A stretch of DNA of 64,000 nucleotides from Chitinophaga sp. CB10 (GCA_001870995.2 MLAV02000005.1:1-64000), one strand, 5' to 3'; shown: positions 26,490 to 36,503, counted from the stretch's first letter. Notes: generated from the sequence alone by a model not told the origin. Numbers and translations are program-made.

Positions 26490-29400
26490 ATGAAAAACAA
26501 CCTACGCCTTATGAGAATGTGCGTGGCTACCGGTGTGGTCCTCACTTCCATAACAGCAGTTCAAATGCAGGCGAAGGCCGCTAACCTTCCGGCTACGGCA
26601 GTTTCATTAAAGAGTACCTTCCAGAACAACCCCGTTTCCGGAACTGTACGTGACAGTAAAGGGAATGCGCTGCCAGGAGTAACCGTACAGGTGAAGGGTA
26701 CCAGCAGAGGCACCCAAACCTCCGGCGATGGGTCCTACCACCTGGATGCTAAAAGTGGAGATGTGCTGGTGTTCAGCTCTGTGGGCTTTGCTCCAAAAGA
26801 AGTAGCCGTAGGTAACAGCGCTACAGTTAATGTAACCCTTGACGACAATGTAAGAGGACTGAATGAGCTGGTGGTAACCGCACTGGGCATTCAGCGTAAA
26901 GCCAAAGAATTAACCTATTCCACACAGTCGGTAAAGAACGAAGACCTTACCACTGTGAAAGAAACTAACGTGGTCAATAGTTTATCCGGTAAAATTTCCG
27001 GCTTGCAGGTAAACCGCAGTGCTTCCGGCGTTGCGGGTTCTGCAAGAGTGGTATTACGCGGACAAAAATCTATACGCGAAAATCAGCCATTGTATGTTGT
27101 AGACGGAGTTCCTATCGCGAACTTCACCAGTGCGCAACCTACCGACCTGTGGGGACAATCATCCGGAGCTTCCTCCGGCGGTAGGGACGGTGGAGACATC
27201 CTCAGTACCATCAACCCGGACGACATTGAAAGTGTGAACGTACTGAAGGGCGCCTCTGCCTCTGCACTGTATGGCAGCCAGGCCGCCAACGGGGTGATCA
27301 TGATCACCACTAAAAAAGGAAGGGCAGGACAAACGAAAGTGAATTTCTCCTCCAACTTTATGCTCGACAAAGCCGCTTACGGTCCGGACCTTCAATTCTC
27401 CTATCTGCAAACGAATAAAGACAACCTCTATAGCTGGGGCAGTAAAGGCGCCAGCCCGGATCATGTAAAATCTTTCTTCCAGAACGGACAAACATGGATC
27501 AACTCCATCAATTTATCCGGCGGTACCGAAAAGGCACAAACCTACTTCTCCTATTCCAACACAACCAACAAGGGAATAGTGCCTACGACCAAGTTTGACC
27601 AGCATACGGTTAACTTCCGGGAAAACGCCAACTTCCTCAACGACCGGCTGAATATCGACGCGAACGTGCTGGCCACTACGCAGAAAGCGCATAACCGTCC
27701 CAGCTCCGGGCTTTATTATAACGCGCTTACCGGCTTGTACCTCTTCCCGAGAGGACTCAACTTCCAGCAATATGCGGATAACTTTGAGTACCTGAGCGCC
27801 AAACGCAACATGTACCTGCAAAACTGGTGGAACCTGAATTATGAAGAAGGGAAAAGCGGCCAGGACTCCCAGCAGAACCCTTACTGGATCCTTAACCGCA
27901 ACGTCACCGAAAACAGGAAGGATAACATGATTGCAGCCATTACCCTCCGTTATAAATTAACGCCGTGGCTGAATGTACAGGCCAGGGGTAACGCCAATAA
28001 ATCATGGGATAAATATGAACTGAAAGCCAATGCCGGTACACAAACTACCATTGCAGACAACAACGGCCGCTATACTTACGATTACATCACCAGTACGCAG
28101 TATTATGGCGACTTCCTCGTGATCGGCACGCCTAAGCTCTCTGATAACTTCGGGCTGAACTTCACCGCCGGTACCAGCATCACCGACCTGAAGCAGGACC
28201 GTACTTTCCTGGATTCAAAAGACGGCGACCTGGCCTTTGCGAATGTTTTCCACATCGGTAACCTGAACCTGAATTCAGCTACCCGGGTAACGCCTACAGG
28301 CCTCAGAAGGCAGCTGCAATCCGTATTTGCCACTGCGGGTATTAATTTCAGGGAGAAGGTATTTTTAGACCTGACAGGCCGTAACGACTGGTCCTCCACC
28401 CTGGCGTACTCCCCCAATATGAAGAAAGGATACCTCTATTATTCAGCCGGGCTGAATACCATCCTGAGCGACCTGGTTAAAATGCCGGAATGGGTGAACT
28501 ATGGTAAAATCCGTGCATCTTATGCGAAAGTGGGTAACGATATTGCACCTTTTGCAACTTTGCCGACCAATACCGTTACTTCCGGTATCCTGACTTCCAA
28601 TACATCCGGCGCATTCCTGAACCAGCCACTGAAGCCTGAAATGACTACTTCCGTTGAACTGGGTACAGAATGGCGCTTCTTTGATAACCGGCTGAACTTC
28701 GACTTCACCTGGTACAATTCACACACCAAAGATCAATACTTCGATTTCCGCATATCGAGTGGCTTCCTCTACCCTAACGCCTTCATCAATGCAGGTGACG
28801 TGCGTAACACGGGTATTGAGGCCACTTTAGGTTACCAGGTAATCAAACAGAAAGCGCTGAGCTGGACCACTACCTTCAACTTCACGCGTAACAAAAATAC
28901 CCTGATTGAGCTGGCTCCGCAGCTGCACGGCGATTACACCATTACACCAAAAGGGGATAATGTGAATAACTATGCGCTGGTGCTGCATGAGGGCAGCTCT
29001 TTCGGGGATATTTACGGCCGGGCATTTAAACGCGCCGCAGACGGCAGCATCCTCGTGGACGACAATGGCAAGCCGCAGGCAGCGGATGGCCCGCTCACCT
29101 ATCTCGGCAATCCTACGCCTAAGTTCTTACTCGGATGGAACAACAGCATTACCTGGAAAAACTTCAACATCAACTTCCTGATCGATGGCCGCTTTGGCGG
29201 TAAAGTAATGAGCATCACCCAGGCCATGCTGGACGAATACGGCGTATCCCAGGCAACTGCGGATGCACGCAACGCCGGCGGCGTAACCATAGATGCTACC
29301 AAAGCCAGTGGCGGCAAGTTTGCCGGCCCTATCGACCCGGCCGTGTTTTATGGCGCGGTGGGCGGCCGTGCCGGTATCACTGAATACTATATGTACGATG

Positions 29401-29633
29401 CGACCAACGTACGCCTCAGAGAGTTTTCCGTGGTATATACCATTCCTACGAACAGCAAGGTCCTCAAAGACCTGAAGGTAGGACTGGTAGGACGTAACCT
29501 GTTTTTCTTCAGCAAGAAAGCGCCTTACGATCCTGAGCTGAGCATGAGTACCGATAATGGTTTACAGGGTGTGGATGTATTTGGCCTGCCTGCTACACGC
29601 AGCTTCGGGCTTAACCTGAAAGTATCCCTCTAA
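26490..29633 (+). CDS. SusC/RagA TonB-linked outer-membrane transporter (pair 5)
   Basis: TonB-dependent transporter of 1047 residues. Signal peptide about 1-30 (cleavage near MQAKAA), regulatory-like beta-sandwich about 47-117, junction NELVVTALG (125-133), plug with NVLKGASASALYGSQAANGVI, barrel ending LNLKVSL. It is a near relative of SusC4 but lacks the STN domain, so it should not signal to FecR although it carries the same predicted ECF promoter. Its first codons (MKNNLRL) closely match those of SusC6 (MKTNLRL), also at DNA level, while the body follows SusC4. Confidence 0.95.
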   Translation: MKNNLRLMRMCVATGVVLTSITAVQMQAKAANLPATAVSLKSTFQNNPVSGTVRDSKGNALPGVTVQVKGTSRGTQTSGDGSYHLDAKSGDVLVFSSVGFAPKEVAVGNSATVNVTLDDNVRGLNELVVTALGIQRKAKELTYSTQSVKNEDLTTVKETNVVNSLSGKISGLQVNRSASGVAGSARVVLRGQKSIRENQPLYVVDGVPIANFTSAQPTDLWGQSSGASSGGRDGGDILSTINPDDIESVNVLKGASASALYGSQAANGVIMITTKKGRAGQTKVNFSSNFMLDKAAYGPDLQFSYLQTNKDNLYSWGSKGASPDHVKSFFQNGQTWINSINLSGGTEKAQTYFSYSNTTNKGIVPTTKFDQHTVNFRENANFLNDRLNIDANVLATTQKAHNRPSSGLYYNALTGLYLFPRGLNFQQYADNFEYLSAKRNMYLQNWWNLNYEEGKSGQDSQQNPYWILNRNVTENRKDNMIAAITLRYKLTPWLNVQARGNANKSWDKYELKANAGTQTTIADNNGRYTYDYITSTQYYGDFLVIGTPKLSDNFGLNFTAGTSITDLKQDRTFLDSKDGDLAFANVFHIGNLNLNSATRVTPTGLRRQLQSVFATAGINFREKVFLDLTGRNDWSSTLAYSPNMKKGYLYYSAGLNTILSDLVKMPEWVNYGKIRASYAKVGNDIAPFATLPTNTVTSGILTSNTSGAFLNQPLKPEMTTSVELGTEWRFFDNRLNFDFTWYNSHTKDQYFDFRISSGFLYPNAFINAGDVRNTGIEATLGYQVIKQKALSWTTTFNFTRNKNTLIELAPQLHGDYTITPKGDNVNNYALVLHEGSSFGDIYGRAFKRAADGSILVDDNGKPQAADGPLTYLGNPTPKFLLGWNNSITWKNFNINFLIDGRFGGKVMSITQAMLDEYGVSQATADARNAGGVTIDATKASGGKFAGPIDPAVFYGAVGGRAGITEYYMYDATNVRLREFSVVYTIPTNSKVLKDLKVGLVGRNLFFFSKKAPYDPELSMSTDNGLQGVDVFGLPATRSFGLNLKVSL

Positions 29634-29661
29634 CCGATTCAGAACCACAAAAACAAAAGCT

Positions 29662-31266
29662 ATGAATTCACAATCATTGAAGATAGCAGGGCTGGCAGTT
29701 GCGGCGATACTTAGTTTTGGCAGCTGTACAAAGAATTTCGAAGAGATCAACAAGAACCCTTACGGTTCTACCGATAAAGACCTGGAAGGCGATTATGCCA
29801 TCGTAGCAGCGCAGTTGCAGCAGGCGCAGCGCAGCATTTACCTCTATCAGCCGGTGCCATCCTTCCAGCTGCAACAAAACCTCCTGGGCGATGTATTCAG
29901 CGGGTACATGATGAGCGCCACGCCTTTTGCCGGCAACAGCAACAACCTGAACTACAACCTGCTGGACGGCTGGACCAGTTCCGCATTCACCATTGCCTAC
30001 GCCAACGTGATGAATCCGCTCTATAAATCCATCCAGTTTTCAAAAGACAAGAAACTGCCCGATGCGGTAGGCATGTCGGAAATTCTGCGGGTAGAGGCAA
30101 TGCACAGGGTCAGCGATATATACGGGCCCGTTATTTACACCAAGTACAATACCCCCAATGCTGAAGGCGGGGTGGATTTTGACAGCCAGCAGGAAGCTTA
30201 CAATGCCTTTTTCACGGACCTGAAAGATGCCATTGCCCAGCTGACCCCATTTGCCGGCAAAACCGCCAGCACCTTGTTTGCCAAGGCGGACCTGGTTTAC
30301 GGGGGAAACTATACGAAATGGCTGCGCTTTGCCAATACCCTGCGCTTACGGCTTGCCTTGCGTATTGTGCGCATAGACCCCGCGAAGGCGAAGCAGGAAG
30401 GCGAGGCGGCGCTGGCCGACCCGGCGGGTTTGCTGCTCGACCCGAGCGACAACTTCCTGGTGGATATCGGCAGCACTACCCATCCGTTGAATACTATTAA
30501 CTCCAGCTGGGATGATATCCGTATGGGCGCGCCTATGGAATCGATCATGGGCGGTTATAACGACCCGCGGTTGCCAAAATACTTCCGCACCGCCACCGAT
30601 GCCACAGTAGCCGGCGCTTATAAAGGTATCCGCAACGGTATCAACATAGATGCGAAGGAGCGTTATGTGGGCTATAGCAAACTGGCGGACTTCCCCAGCA
30701 AGATACAACTGATGACCGCAGCGGAAGCCTGGTTCCTGAAGGCGGAAGCAGCCCTCCGCGGATGGGCCAATGCCGGCAGCGCCCAGGCGAATTATGAGCA
30801 GGGCATCCGGGTATCGTTTGATCAGTACAAACTGGATGGAGCGGACGCCTATATTAATAACAGCACTGCCAGGCCGTTGGCTTACGCGGACCCGAAGGCG
30901 ATTACGCCAGGCAGTAACGACGTTACAACCGGTTCCCCTTACCTGAGTACCATCACCATCAAGTGGGATGCTGCGGCCTCCTTTGAAAGAAACCTGGAAC
31001 GGGTGATCACACAGAAATGGATTGCAAATTACCCTGAAGGGCAGGAAGCCTGGTCCGAGTTCAGAAGAACCGGTTATCCCAAGCTCTTCCCCGTGGTAAT
31101 TAATAATAGCGGCGGGAAAATCAGTACAACGGATTTTGTGAGAAGGGCCATCTTCCCGAGCAACGAGTATCAAACCAACAATGCGGCAATGCAGCGGGCC
31201 ATTGGCGCCCTGAGCGAGCCTAAAGATATAGGCGGGACGCACCTGTGGTGGGATCCGAAACAATAA
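29662..31266 (+). CDS. SusD-like outer-membrane lipoprotein (pair 5)
   Basis: SusD/RagB-family lipoprotein of 534 residues; lipid anchor Cys22 (LSFGSC), then TKNFEEINKNPYGSTDKDLEGD. A close paralogue of SusD4 along its whole length, with shared KWLRFANTLRLRLALRI-type sequence and GAPMESIMGGYNDPRLP. It follows SusC5 by 28 bases; an intrinsic terminator at 31307-31334 ends the unit. Pairs 4 and 5 therefore look like a tandem duplication that lost or never had the regulatory genes. Confidence 0.94.
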   Translation: MNSQSLKIAGLAVAAILSFGSCTKNFEEINKNPYGSTDKDLEGDYAIVAAQLQQAQRSIYLYQPVPSFQLQQNLLGDVFSGYMMSATPFAGNSNNLNYNLLDGWTSSAFTIAYANVMNPLYKSIQFSKDKKLPDAVGMSEILRVEAMHRVSDIYGPVIYTKYNTPNAEGGVDFDSQQEAYNAFFTDLKDAIAQLTPFAGKTASTLFAKADLVYGGNYTKWLRFANTLRLRLALRIVRIDPAKAKQEGEAALADPAGLLLDPSDNFLVDIGSTTHPLNTINSSWDDIRMGAPMESIMGGYNDPRLPKYFRTATDATVAGAYKGIRNGINIDAKERYVGYSKLADFPSKIQLMTAAEAWFLKAEAALRGWANAGSAQANYEQGIRVSFDQYKLDGADAYINNSTARPLAYADPKAITPGSNDVTTGSPYLSTITIKWDAAASFERNLERVITQKWIANYPEGQEAWSEFRRTGYPKLFPVVINNSGGKISTTDFVRRAIFPSNEYQTNNAAMQRAIGALSEPKDIGGTHLWWDPKQ

Positions 31267-31306
31267 TGATCAACTCTTTTTTGAATCGCGTGCATAAAAA
31301 ATCAAT

Positions 31307-31334
31307 GCCGGTCTTATCAAGGACCGGCTTTTTT
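31307..31334 (+). terminator. Intrinsic terminator after SusD5
   Basis: GCCGGTC (31307-31313) pairs with GACCGGC (31322-31328) around an 8-base loop, followed by six T residues (31329-31334), 40 bases past the SusD5 stop. The rest of 31335-31613 is AT-rich leader with the promoter at 31412-31435 and no gene. Confidence 0.88.
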
Positions 31335-31411
31335 ATCTCCCTTAAAAATGTGTAGAAATTACACTTCAAAAAATTTGCAAAAAAAATTTGCAATTTTTTA
31401 ATAACCGGATA

Positions 31412-31435
31412 GTACCAAATGCATTTAGCCCCGAC
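31412..31435 (+). promoter_or_regulatory. Predicted ECF sigma promoter before SusC6
   Basis: GTAC (31412-31415), 15 bases, CCGAC (31431-31435), in context TAGTACCAAAT like the copy before FecR (TAGTACCAATT). Transcription would start near 31443, leaving a leader of about 170 bases. Confidence 0.6.
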
Positions 31436-31613
31436 TACTACATAGCGATCAAAATCAAAACTAACTGTAACAATTACGACTATACGAAAAAATAGACCTG
31501 ATGTATCCCTTTGGCCTGTAAGATTTCACTGACTCTCAAATATGAAGGACGGTTCACTTATGCATCGGGGGTTTAAATAAACATTTATCAAACCAAATCA
31601 AAATTAGGCAAGT

Positions 31614-34600
31614 ATGAAAACAAACCTACGCCTTGTAAAAGTATGCGCAGTAGCCGGGCTCACGCTGAGCGCGGCGATCGCCGACAATGCTTTTGCCGCT
31701 GACGCTGCAAGGGTGGCCAACTCCGCTGCATGGCATGCCAACTTCCAGCAGAAGGAGATTCATGGTATAGTAAAAGATGCTAAAGGCTCCGTATTACCTG
31801 GAGTTACCGTCATGATCAAAGGTACTGCGAAGGGCACCCAAACGGACGGGAATGGTCATTTCAGGCTGACAGCGAAAGCCGGAGATGTGCTGGTGTTCCG
31901 TTTTGTAGGATACGGTTCCCAGGAAATCACCGTGGGCAGCAGCGACGAGGTGAATGTGGCGCTGGAAGAAGGCGCTACCGGACTGAATGAGCTGGTTGTA
32001 ACTGCGTTGGGTATTAAGAGAGAAGAGAAGAGTATCGGTTATGCCATGACTAAAGTGAAAGGCAGCGAATTTACACAAGCCCGCGAGATCAACGTGGCTA
32101 ATGCCCTGGTGGGTAAGGTAGCCGGTGTGAACAGTACGCCGCCTTCTACCGGCGCAGGCGGGTCAAGCCGCGTGAGCATTCGCGGTACGGTGTCCGTTGC
32201 AGGTACCGTACAGCCGTTGTATGTAGTAAACGGTGTGCCGTATAACAATACAAACATGGGTAACCCCGGCAAATACGGCGGTTCCGACATGGGTGATGGT
32301 ATGGCCAGCATTAACCCGGATGATATCGAAGATATTACCGTACTCAAAGGCGGCCCTGCCGCTGCACTGTACGGCTCCCGTGGGTTGGGCGGCGTGATCC
32401 TCATCACTACCAAATCTGGTAAAGCCCGCAAAGGCCTGGGTGTGGAAGTGAACAGCAACTTCACCATCGATAAAATACATGATTTCCGCGATTTCCAGGA
32501 TGTATATGGCCAGGGTACGCAAGGGGCGAAACCTACGGATGCAGGCGGCGCTAAAGCTACCGGCTTAATTTCCTGGGGCGCTAAACTGGATGGTTCCGCT
32601 ACGCCACTTTTCAACGGTACCAATTCCCCTTATTCCGACGTCTCTAAAAATCACTTTAAAGATTTTTACAGGACAGGCAGCACCATCTCCAATACGGTGG
32701 CTATTTCCGGCGGTAATGAGATGGCTTCCTTCCGCTTGTCGCTGGGCGACCTGAGAAACCAGGGCGTATATCCCCACTCCTATTACAAGCGTAATAACGT
32801 TGCATTGGATTTGAACTATAAGCTGAACGAGAAGTTCTCCGGTACGGTAAACGTGATCTATTCAAAAGAGCGCGCCAACCGTTCCAACGTGAGCGATGCG
32901 CCGGCTAACGGTAACTTCGCAATCATGTTCCTCCCGAACAACGTGCCTGCCAAATCACTGGCGCCGGGATGGGACCCGCTGACTGACTTTGAAACGGAGT
33001 TCAGCGGCAACCAGTACAATACCAACCCTTACTTCGCCGCTGCCAAAGCTACGAACCTGACCAACAAGAACAGGACTACGGCAACGGGTACACTGAAATA
33101 CCAGGCTACTGACTGGTTATTCTTCCAGGGCCGCCTGAGCAATGATAACTATACCTTCAACGGTGTGAGCATCTGGCCTTATGGTATTGCTTTCAAACAT
33201 GACGGTAAACTCCTGGGGGATCAAACCAATACCTTCAATGAGCTGAATGCCGAACTGATGGCCGGCATTAACAAAAAGCTCGGCGCCGACTTCAATGTAA
33301 GCGCAAACGTAGGTGGCAACTTCATGAAACAGGATGTAAAGAACATCGGTATGACTGCCGACGGCCTGGCTTACAAGAACGTTTACAGCCCTGCTACCGG
33401 TAGCTCCGTGGTACCGTCGCTGACTACCCCTAATAAGGAAATACAGTCCGTATATGCGTCCGTAGAGCTGTCATATAAAAACCTCCTGTTCCTGAACCTG
33501 ACTGACCGTAACGACTGGTCCAGCACCTTGCCTAAGGGTAAAAATTCATACAACTATCCTTCCGCCAGCCTTTCTTACCTGTTGTCTGAAACCATCAAAA
33601 CTGATTGGTTAAGCCTGGCAAAGATCCGTGCGGGTTACTCCAAAGTGGGTGGCGATGCGGAACCTCAGAAAACGCAGCTTTACTACTCTACGCTCGCCGG
33701 CGCTTCCATTAACGGCGCGCCTATCGGCAGCATGCCAACAGAAATTCCAAACAAAGCGCTGGAACCACTGATGTCTACCGAGTATGAAGTAGGTACGCAG
33801 CTGGCGTTTCTGCACAACAGGCTGAGCGTTGACTTCGCCTGGTATAAAAGAGCTACCAACAACGACATCGTTGCCAGCAGCATCTCCTATACTTCCGGTT
33901 ACGACAAAAAATATGTGAACCTGGGTAAAATTGAGAATACAGGTATTGAGTTGTTGGTATCCGCTACACCGGTAAAAACTAAAAATTTCGCCTGGACTAC
34001 CACTGTCAACTTCACCAACAACAAGAACACCGTTGTACAGCTGACAGAAGGCCAGCCTGATTTACAGATGGACGAATCCAGGACCGAAAGAGCGTATGTA
34101 AAGCAGGCAGTAGGTTTACCAGCCTTCCAGATCACCGGGTTTGATTACCTGAGAGATGATAAAGGCAACCTGATACTGGATAACAGCCTTCCGCAGGCAG
34201 GCAACCTCAAGTACCTCGGTACTGCCGTTGCGCCTATCACCGGCGGCTGGAGCAACGAGTTCAACTACAAACGTTTCGGCCTTTCATTCCTGATTGACTT
34301 CAAAGACGGCGCGGTAATGTATTCCGGCACCAACGCCACTGCGTACAGCGTGGGTCTGCATAAAGAAACCCTCGCCGGCCGCGAAGGCGGTATTACTGTA
34401 ACCGGCGTGGACGCTACCGGCAAAGCCGTATCTGCCAAGGTGGATGCACAGACTTACTACAACAGGCTGTCTACCATCTCCGCTTTACAGGTGTATGATG
34501 CAGACTTTATCAAATTCCGTTCACTTAGCCTTACTTATAACTTCCCTGCCAGCGCCTTCAACAACAAAATTGGCGGTTTGAGCCTCTCCCTTGTTGGTCG

Positions 34601-34739
34601 CAACCTTTTCTACATCAAAAAGAATGTGCCTAACATCGATCCAGAGTCTTTCTACACCTCCGGCGTTGGCCAGGGTCTCGAATATGCAGGCGTTCCAACA
34701 ACCGCCTCTTATGGCCTGAACCTGAATGTGAAATTTTAA
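31614..34739 (+). CDS. SusC/RagA TonB-linked outer-membrane transporter (pair 6)
   Basis: TonB-dependent transporter of 1041 residues. Signal peptide about 1-28 (DNAFAAD), regulatory-like domain about 48-117 (LPGVTVMIKGTAKGTQT), junction NELVVTALG (about 126-134), plug with TVLKGGPAAALYGSRGLGGVI, barrel ending LNLNVKF. No STN domain. The body is most like SusC3 (minus strand), whereas the N-terminal signal region and upstream motif match SusC5. This suggests a transporter gene placed behind an ECF-type leader. Confidence 0.95.
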   Translation: MKTNLRLVKVCAVAGLTLSAAIADNAFAADAARVANSAAWHANFQQKEIHGIVKDAKGSVLPGVTVMIKGTAKGTQTDGNGHFRLTAKAGDVLVFRFVGYGSQEITVGSSDEVNVALEEGATGLNELVVTALGIKREEKSIGYAMTKVKGSEFTQAREINVANALVGKVAGVNSTPPSTGAGGSSRVSIRGTVSVAGTVQPLYVVNGVPYNNTNMGNPGKYGGSDMGDGMASINPDDIEDITVLKGGPAAALYGSRGLGGVILITTKSGKARKGLGVEVNSNFTIDKIHDFRDFQDVYGQGTQGAKPTDAGGAKATGLISWGAKLDGSATPLFNGTNSPYSDVSKNHFKDFYRTGSTISNTVAISGGNEMASFRLSLGDLRNQGVYPHSYYKRNNVALDLNYKLNEKFSGTVNVIYSKERANRSNVSDAPANGNFAIMFLPNNVPAKSLAPGWDPLTDFETEFSGNQYNTNPYFAAAKATNLTNKNRTTATGTLKYQATDWLFFQGRLSNDNYTFNGVSIWPYGIAFKHDGKLLGDQTNTFNELNAELMAGINKKLGADFNVSANVGGNFMKQDVKNIGMTADGLAYKNVYSPATGSSVVPSLTTPNKEIQSVYASVELSYKNLLFLNLTDRNDWSSTLPKGKNSYNYPSASLSYLLSETIKTDWLSLAKIRAGYSKVGGDAEPQKTQLYYSTLAGASINGAPIGSMPTEIPNKALEPLMSTEYEVGTQLAFLHNRLSVDFAWYKRATNNDIVASSISYTSGYDKKYVNLGKIENTGIELLVSATPVKTKNFAWTTTVNFTNNKNTVVQLTEGQPDLQMDESRTERAYVKQAVGLPAFQITGFDYLRDDKGNLILDNSLPQAGNLKYLGTAVAPITGGWSNEFNYKRFGLSFLIDFKDGAVMYSGTNATAYSVGLHKETLAGREGGITVTGVDATGKAVSAKVDAQTYYNRLSTISALQVYDADFIKFRSLSLTYNFPASAFNNKIGGLSLSLVGRNLFYIKKNVPNIDPESFYTSGVGQGLEYAGVPTTASYGLNLNVKF

Positions 34740-34773
34740 TTAAGGGTTTGTACGAAGTTCAAAAAACAGCAAC

Positions 34774-36333
34774 ATGAAATCACTGAAAAAATATACCATA
34801 CTACTGGCAGTACCGGCACTGACGTTTCTGTCGTCCTGTACTAAAAACTTCGAAACGCTGAACACTGATCCTAACAGTGCCTCCGCTGAAACTACCATTC
34901 CGATTTACTCCCTGACAAGGGCGCAGCTGGAATTCACCGGTAACAACGACTTCAGCTTCGAAACCTGGCGCGTTAATATTATTTACCTGAGTTTAATGAC
35001 CCAACAACTGGCCTCTACCACCGGCTGGTACAATGGGGATAAATACTCCCGTAACGATGGATTTGCGGCCTCCTATTTCCAGGTAGCCTATCCTTCCCAG
35101 GTTAAATACATTGAGGATGTGATTGCGCAAACCAAAGGCAAACCGGGCGCCATTAACCTGTATAACATCAGCCGGATCACCCGCGTATTGATCTATCACC
35201 GCCTGACCGACCTGTATGGAATGGTCCCTTACAGCGAGGCCGGTAAAGGTTACCAGCAAAACATCACCACGCCTAAATACGACGCCCAGAAAGATATCTA
35301 CGCGGATATGCTGAAGGAGCTGGATGAAGCAGCCAAAGCGCTGGATCCCTCCAAGGACGTAGTAGGCAAAGGCGATATCATTTACGCCGGCGATCTTGCC
35401 AAATGGAAAAAACTGGCTTACTCCCTGATGGTACGTTTGGGTATGCGCATGAGCAAAGTAGAGGAAGCAACTGCTAAAACCTGGGTGGAAAAAGGTTATG
35501 CAGGCGGTACTTTCACTTCTATTGACGACAATGCCAACGTGAGCCACAATGGCGCCGGTGGCCGTGCTACTGTCAACAGGAACAGTAATATCATCGGTGG
35601 CGAGTGGGATGCAGTAGGTAAAGGAAATATTTACCTGAGCAAAACGTTTGTGGATTTCCTGAAGAACAACAATGATCCGCGGCTGGCCGTTTATGCGCAA
35701 ATCAACCTGACGGGCGACAGGAACCCGGCCAACCAGATAGGCCTGCCAAACGGTTATGATGAAAACGGCGCGAACACGCCAAATGACGTACACCATGCGC
35801 CCGGCTTCAAGGATACCGTTGCCAATTACTCCACTGTGCGTAAAGACATCTTTGCGAAACTGGACGGTTATACTTCTCTCGTAACCTATGCGCAGACCGA
35901 GCTGCTGCTGGCGGAAGCTGCGCAACGCGGCTGGAATGTAGGCGCTAATGCCGCTACCCACTATGCCAATGGCGTGAAGGCAGCCATGACGCAGCTGAAG
36001 CAATACGATGCTGCCGCTACGATCAGCGAAGGCGCTGCAACCGCTTACCTGACTGCGCATCCGTTTGATCCGGCTAAGGCGCTGGAACAGATTAATACGC
36101 AGTATTGGGCGGCAAGCTTCCTGGATTGGTACGAAGTGTTCAGTAACTGGAGGAGATCGGACTATCCTAAATTAACGCCTGTGATTTATCCGGGTGATAA
36201 TAACGGCGGTCAGATTCCGAGAAGGATGCTCTACCCTGCTGTTGAAGCCAGTGCGAACGGGAAGAATTATAATGACGCTATCAATACACAAGGCGCAAAT
36301 AACTTCAACACCCGCGTTTGGTGGGATAAATAA
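34774..36333 (+). CDS. SusD-like outer-membrane lipoprotein (pair 6)
   Basis: SusD/RagB-family lipoprotein of 519 residues; lipid anchor Cys22 (LTFLSSC), then TKNFETLNTDPNSAS. Shares AKWKKLAYSLMVRLGMRMSK and WYEVFSNWRRSDYPKLTPV-type blocks with SusD3. It follows SusC6 by 34 bases and is the last SusCD gene of the island. A weak hairpin (36377-36402) and a strong terminator (36471-36502) lie downstream. Confidence 0.94.
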   Translation: MKSLKKYTILLAVPALTFLSSCTKNFETLNTDPNSASAETTIPIYSLTRAQLEFTGNNDFSFETWRVNIIYLSLMTQQLASTTGWYNGDKYSRNDGFAASYFQVAYPSQVKYIEDVIAQTKGKPGAINLYNISRITRVLIYHRLTDLYGMVPYSEAGKGYQQNITTPKYDAQKDIYADMLKELDEAAKALDPSKDVVGKGDIIYAGDLAKWKKLAYSLMVRLGMRMSKVEEATAKTWVEKGYAGGTFTSIDDNANVSHNGAGGRATVNRNSNIIGGEWDAVGKGNIYLSKTFVDFLKNNNDPRLAVYAQINLTGDRNPANQIGLPNGYDENGANTPNDVHHAPGFKDTVANYSTVRKDIFAKLDGYTSLVTYAQTELLLAEAAQRGWNVGANAATHYANGVKAAMTQLKQYDAAATISEGAATAYLTAHPFDPAKALEQINTQYWAASFLDWYEVFSNWRRSDYPKLTPVIYPGDNNGGQIPRRMLYPAVEASANGKNYNDAINTQGANNFNTRVWWDK

Positions 36334-36470
36334 GCTACTTAACGATTAATACATAGGTCACATACAAGATGTTAAAGGCCGTTTGTAATCTTACTCACGG
36401 CCCTTCTTTAAGCTCTTGCAACAAAAGATACTTTCATAACAACTAGGACATATTTAGCAATTATTGAACG

Positions 36471-36502
36471 GGTCGACTAAATCTTTAGACGACCTCTTTT
36501 TT
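36471..36502 (+). terminator. Intrinsic terminator after SusD6
   Basis: GGTCG (36471-36475) pairs with CGACC (36490-36494) and CTAAA (36477-36481) with TTTAG (36484-36488), with an A-A mismatch between; T6 follows at 36497-36502. It ends the plus-strand SusCD block and touches the stop codon of the convergent gene at 36504. Confidence 0.82.
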
Positions 36503-36503
36503 G

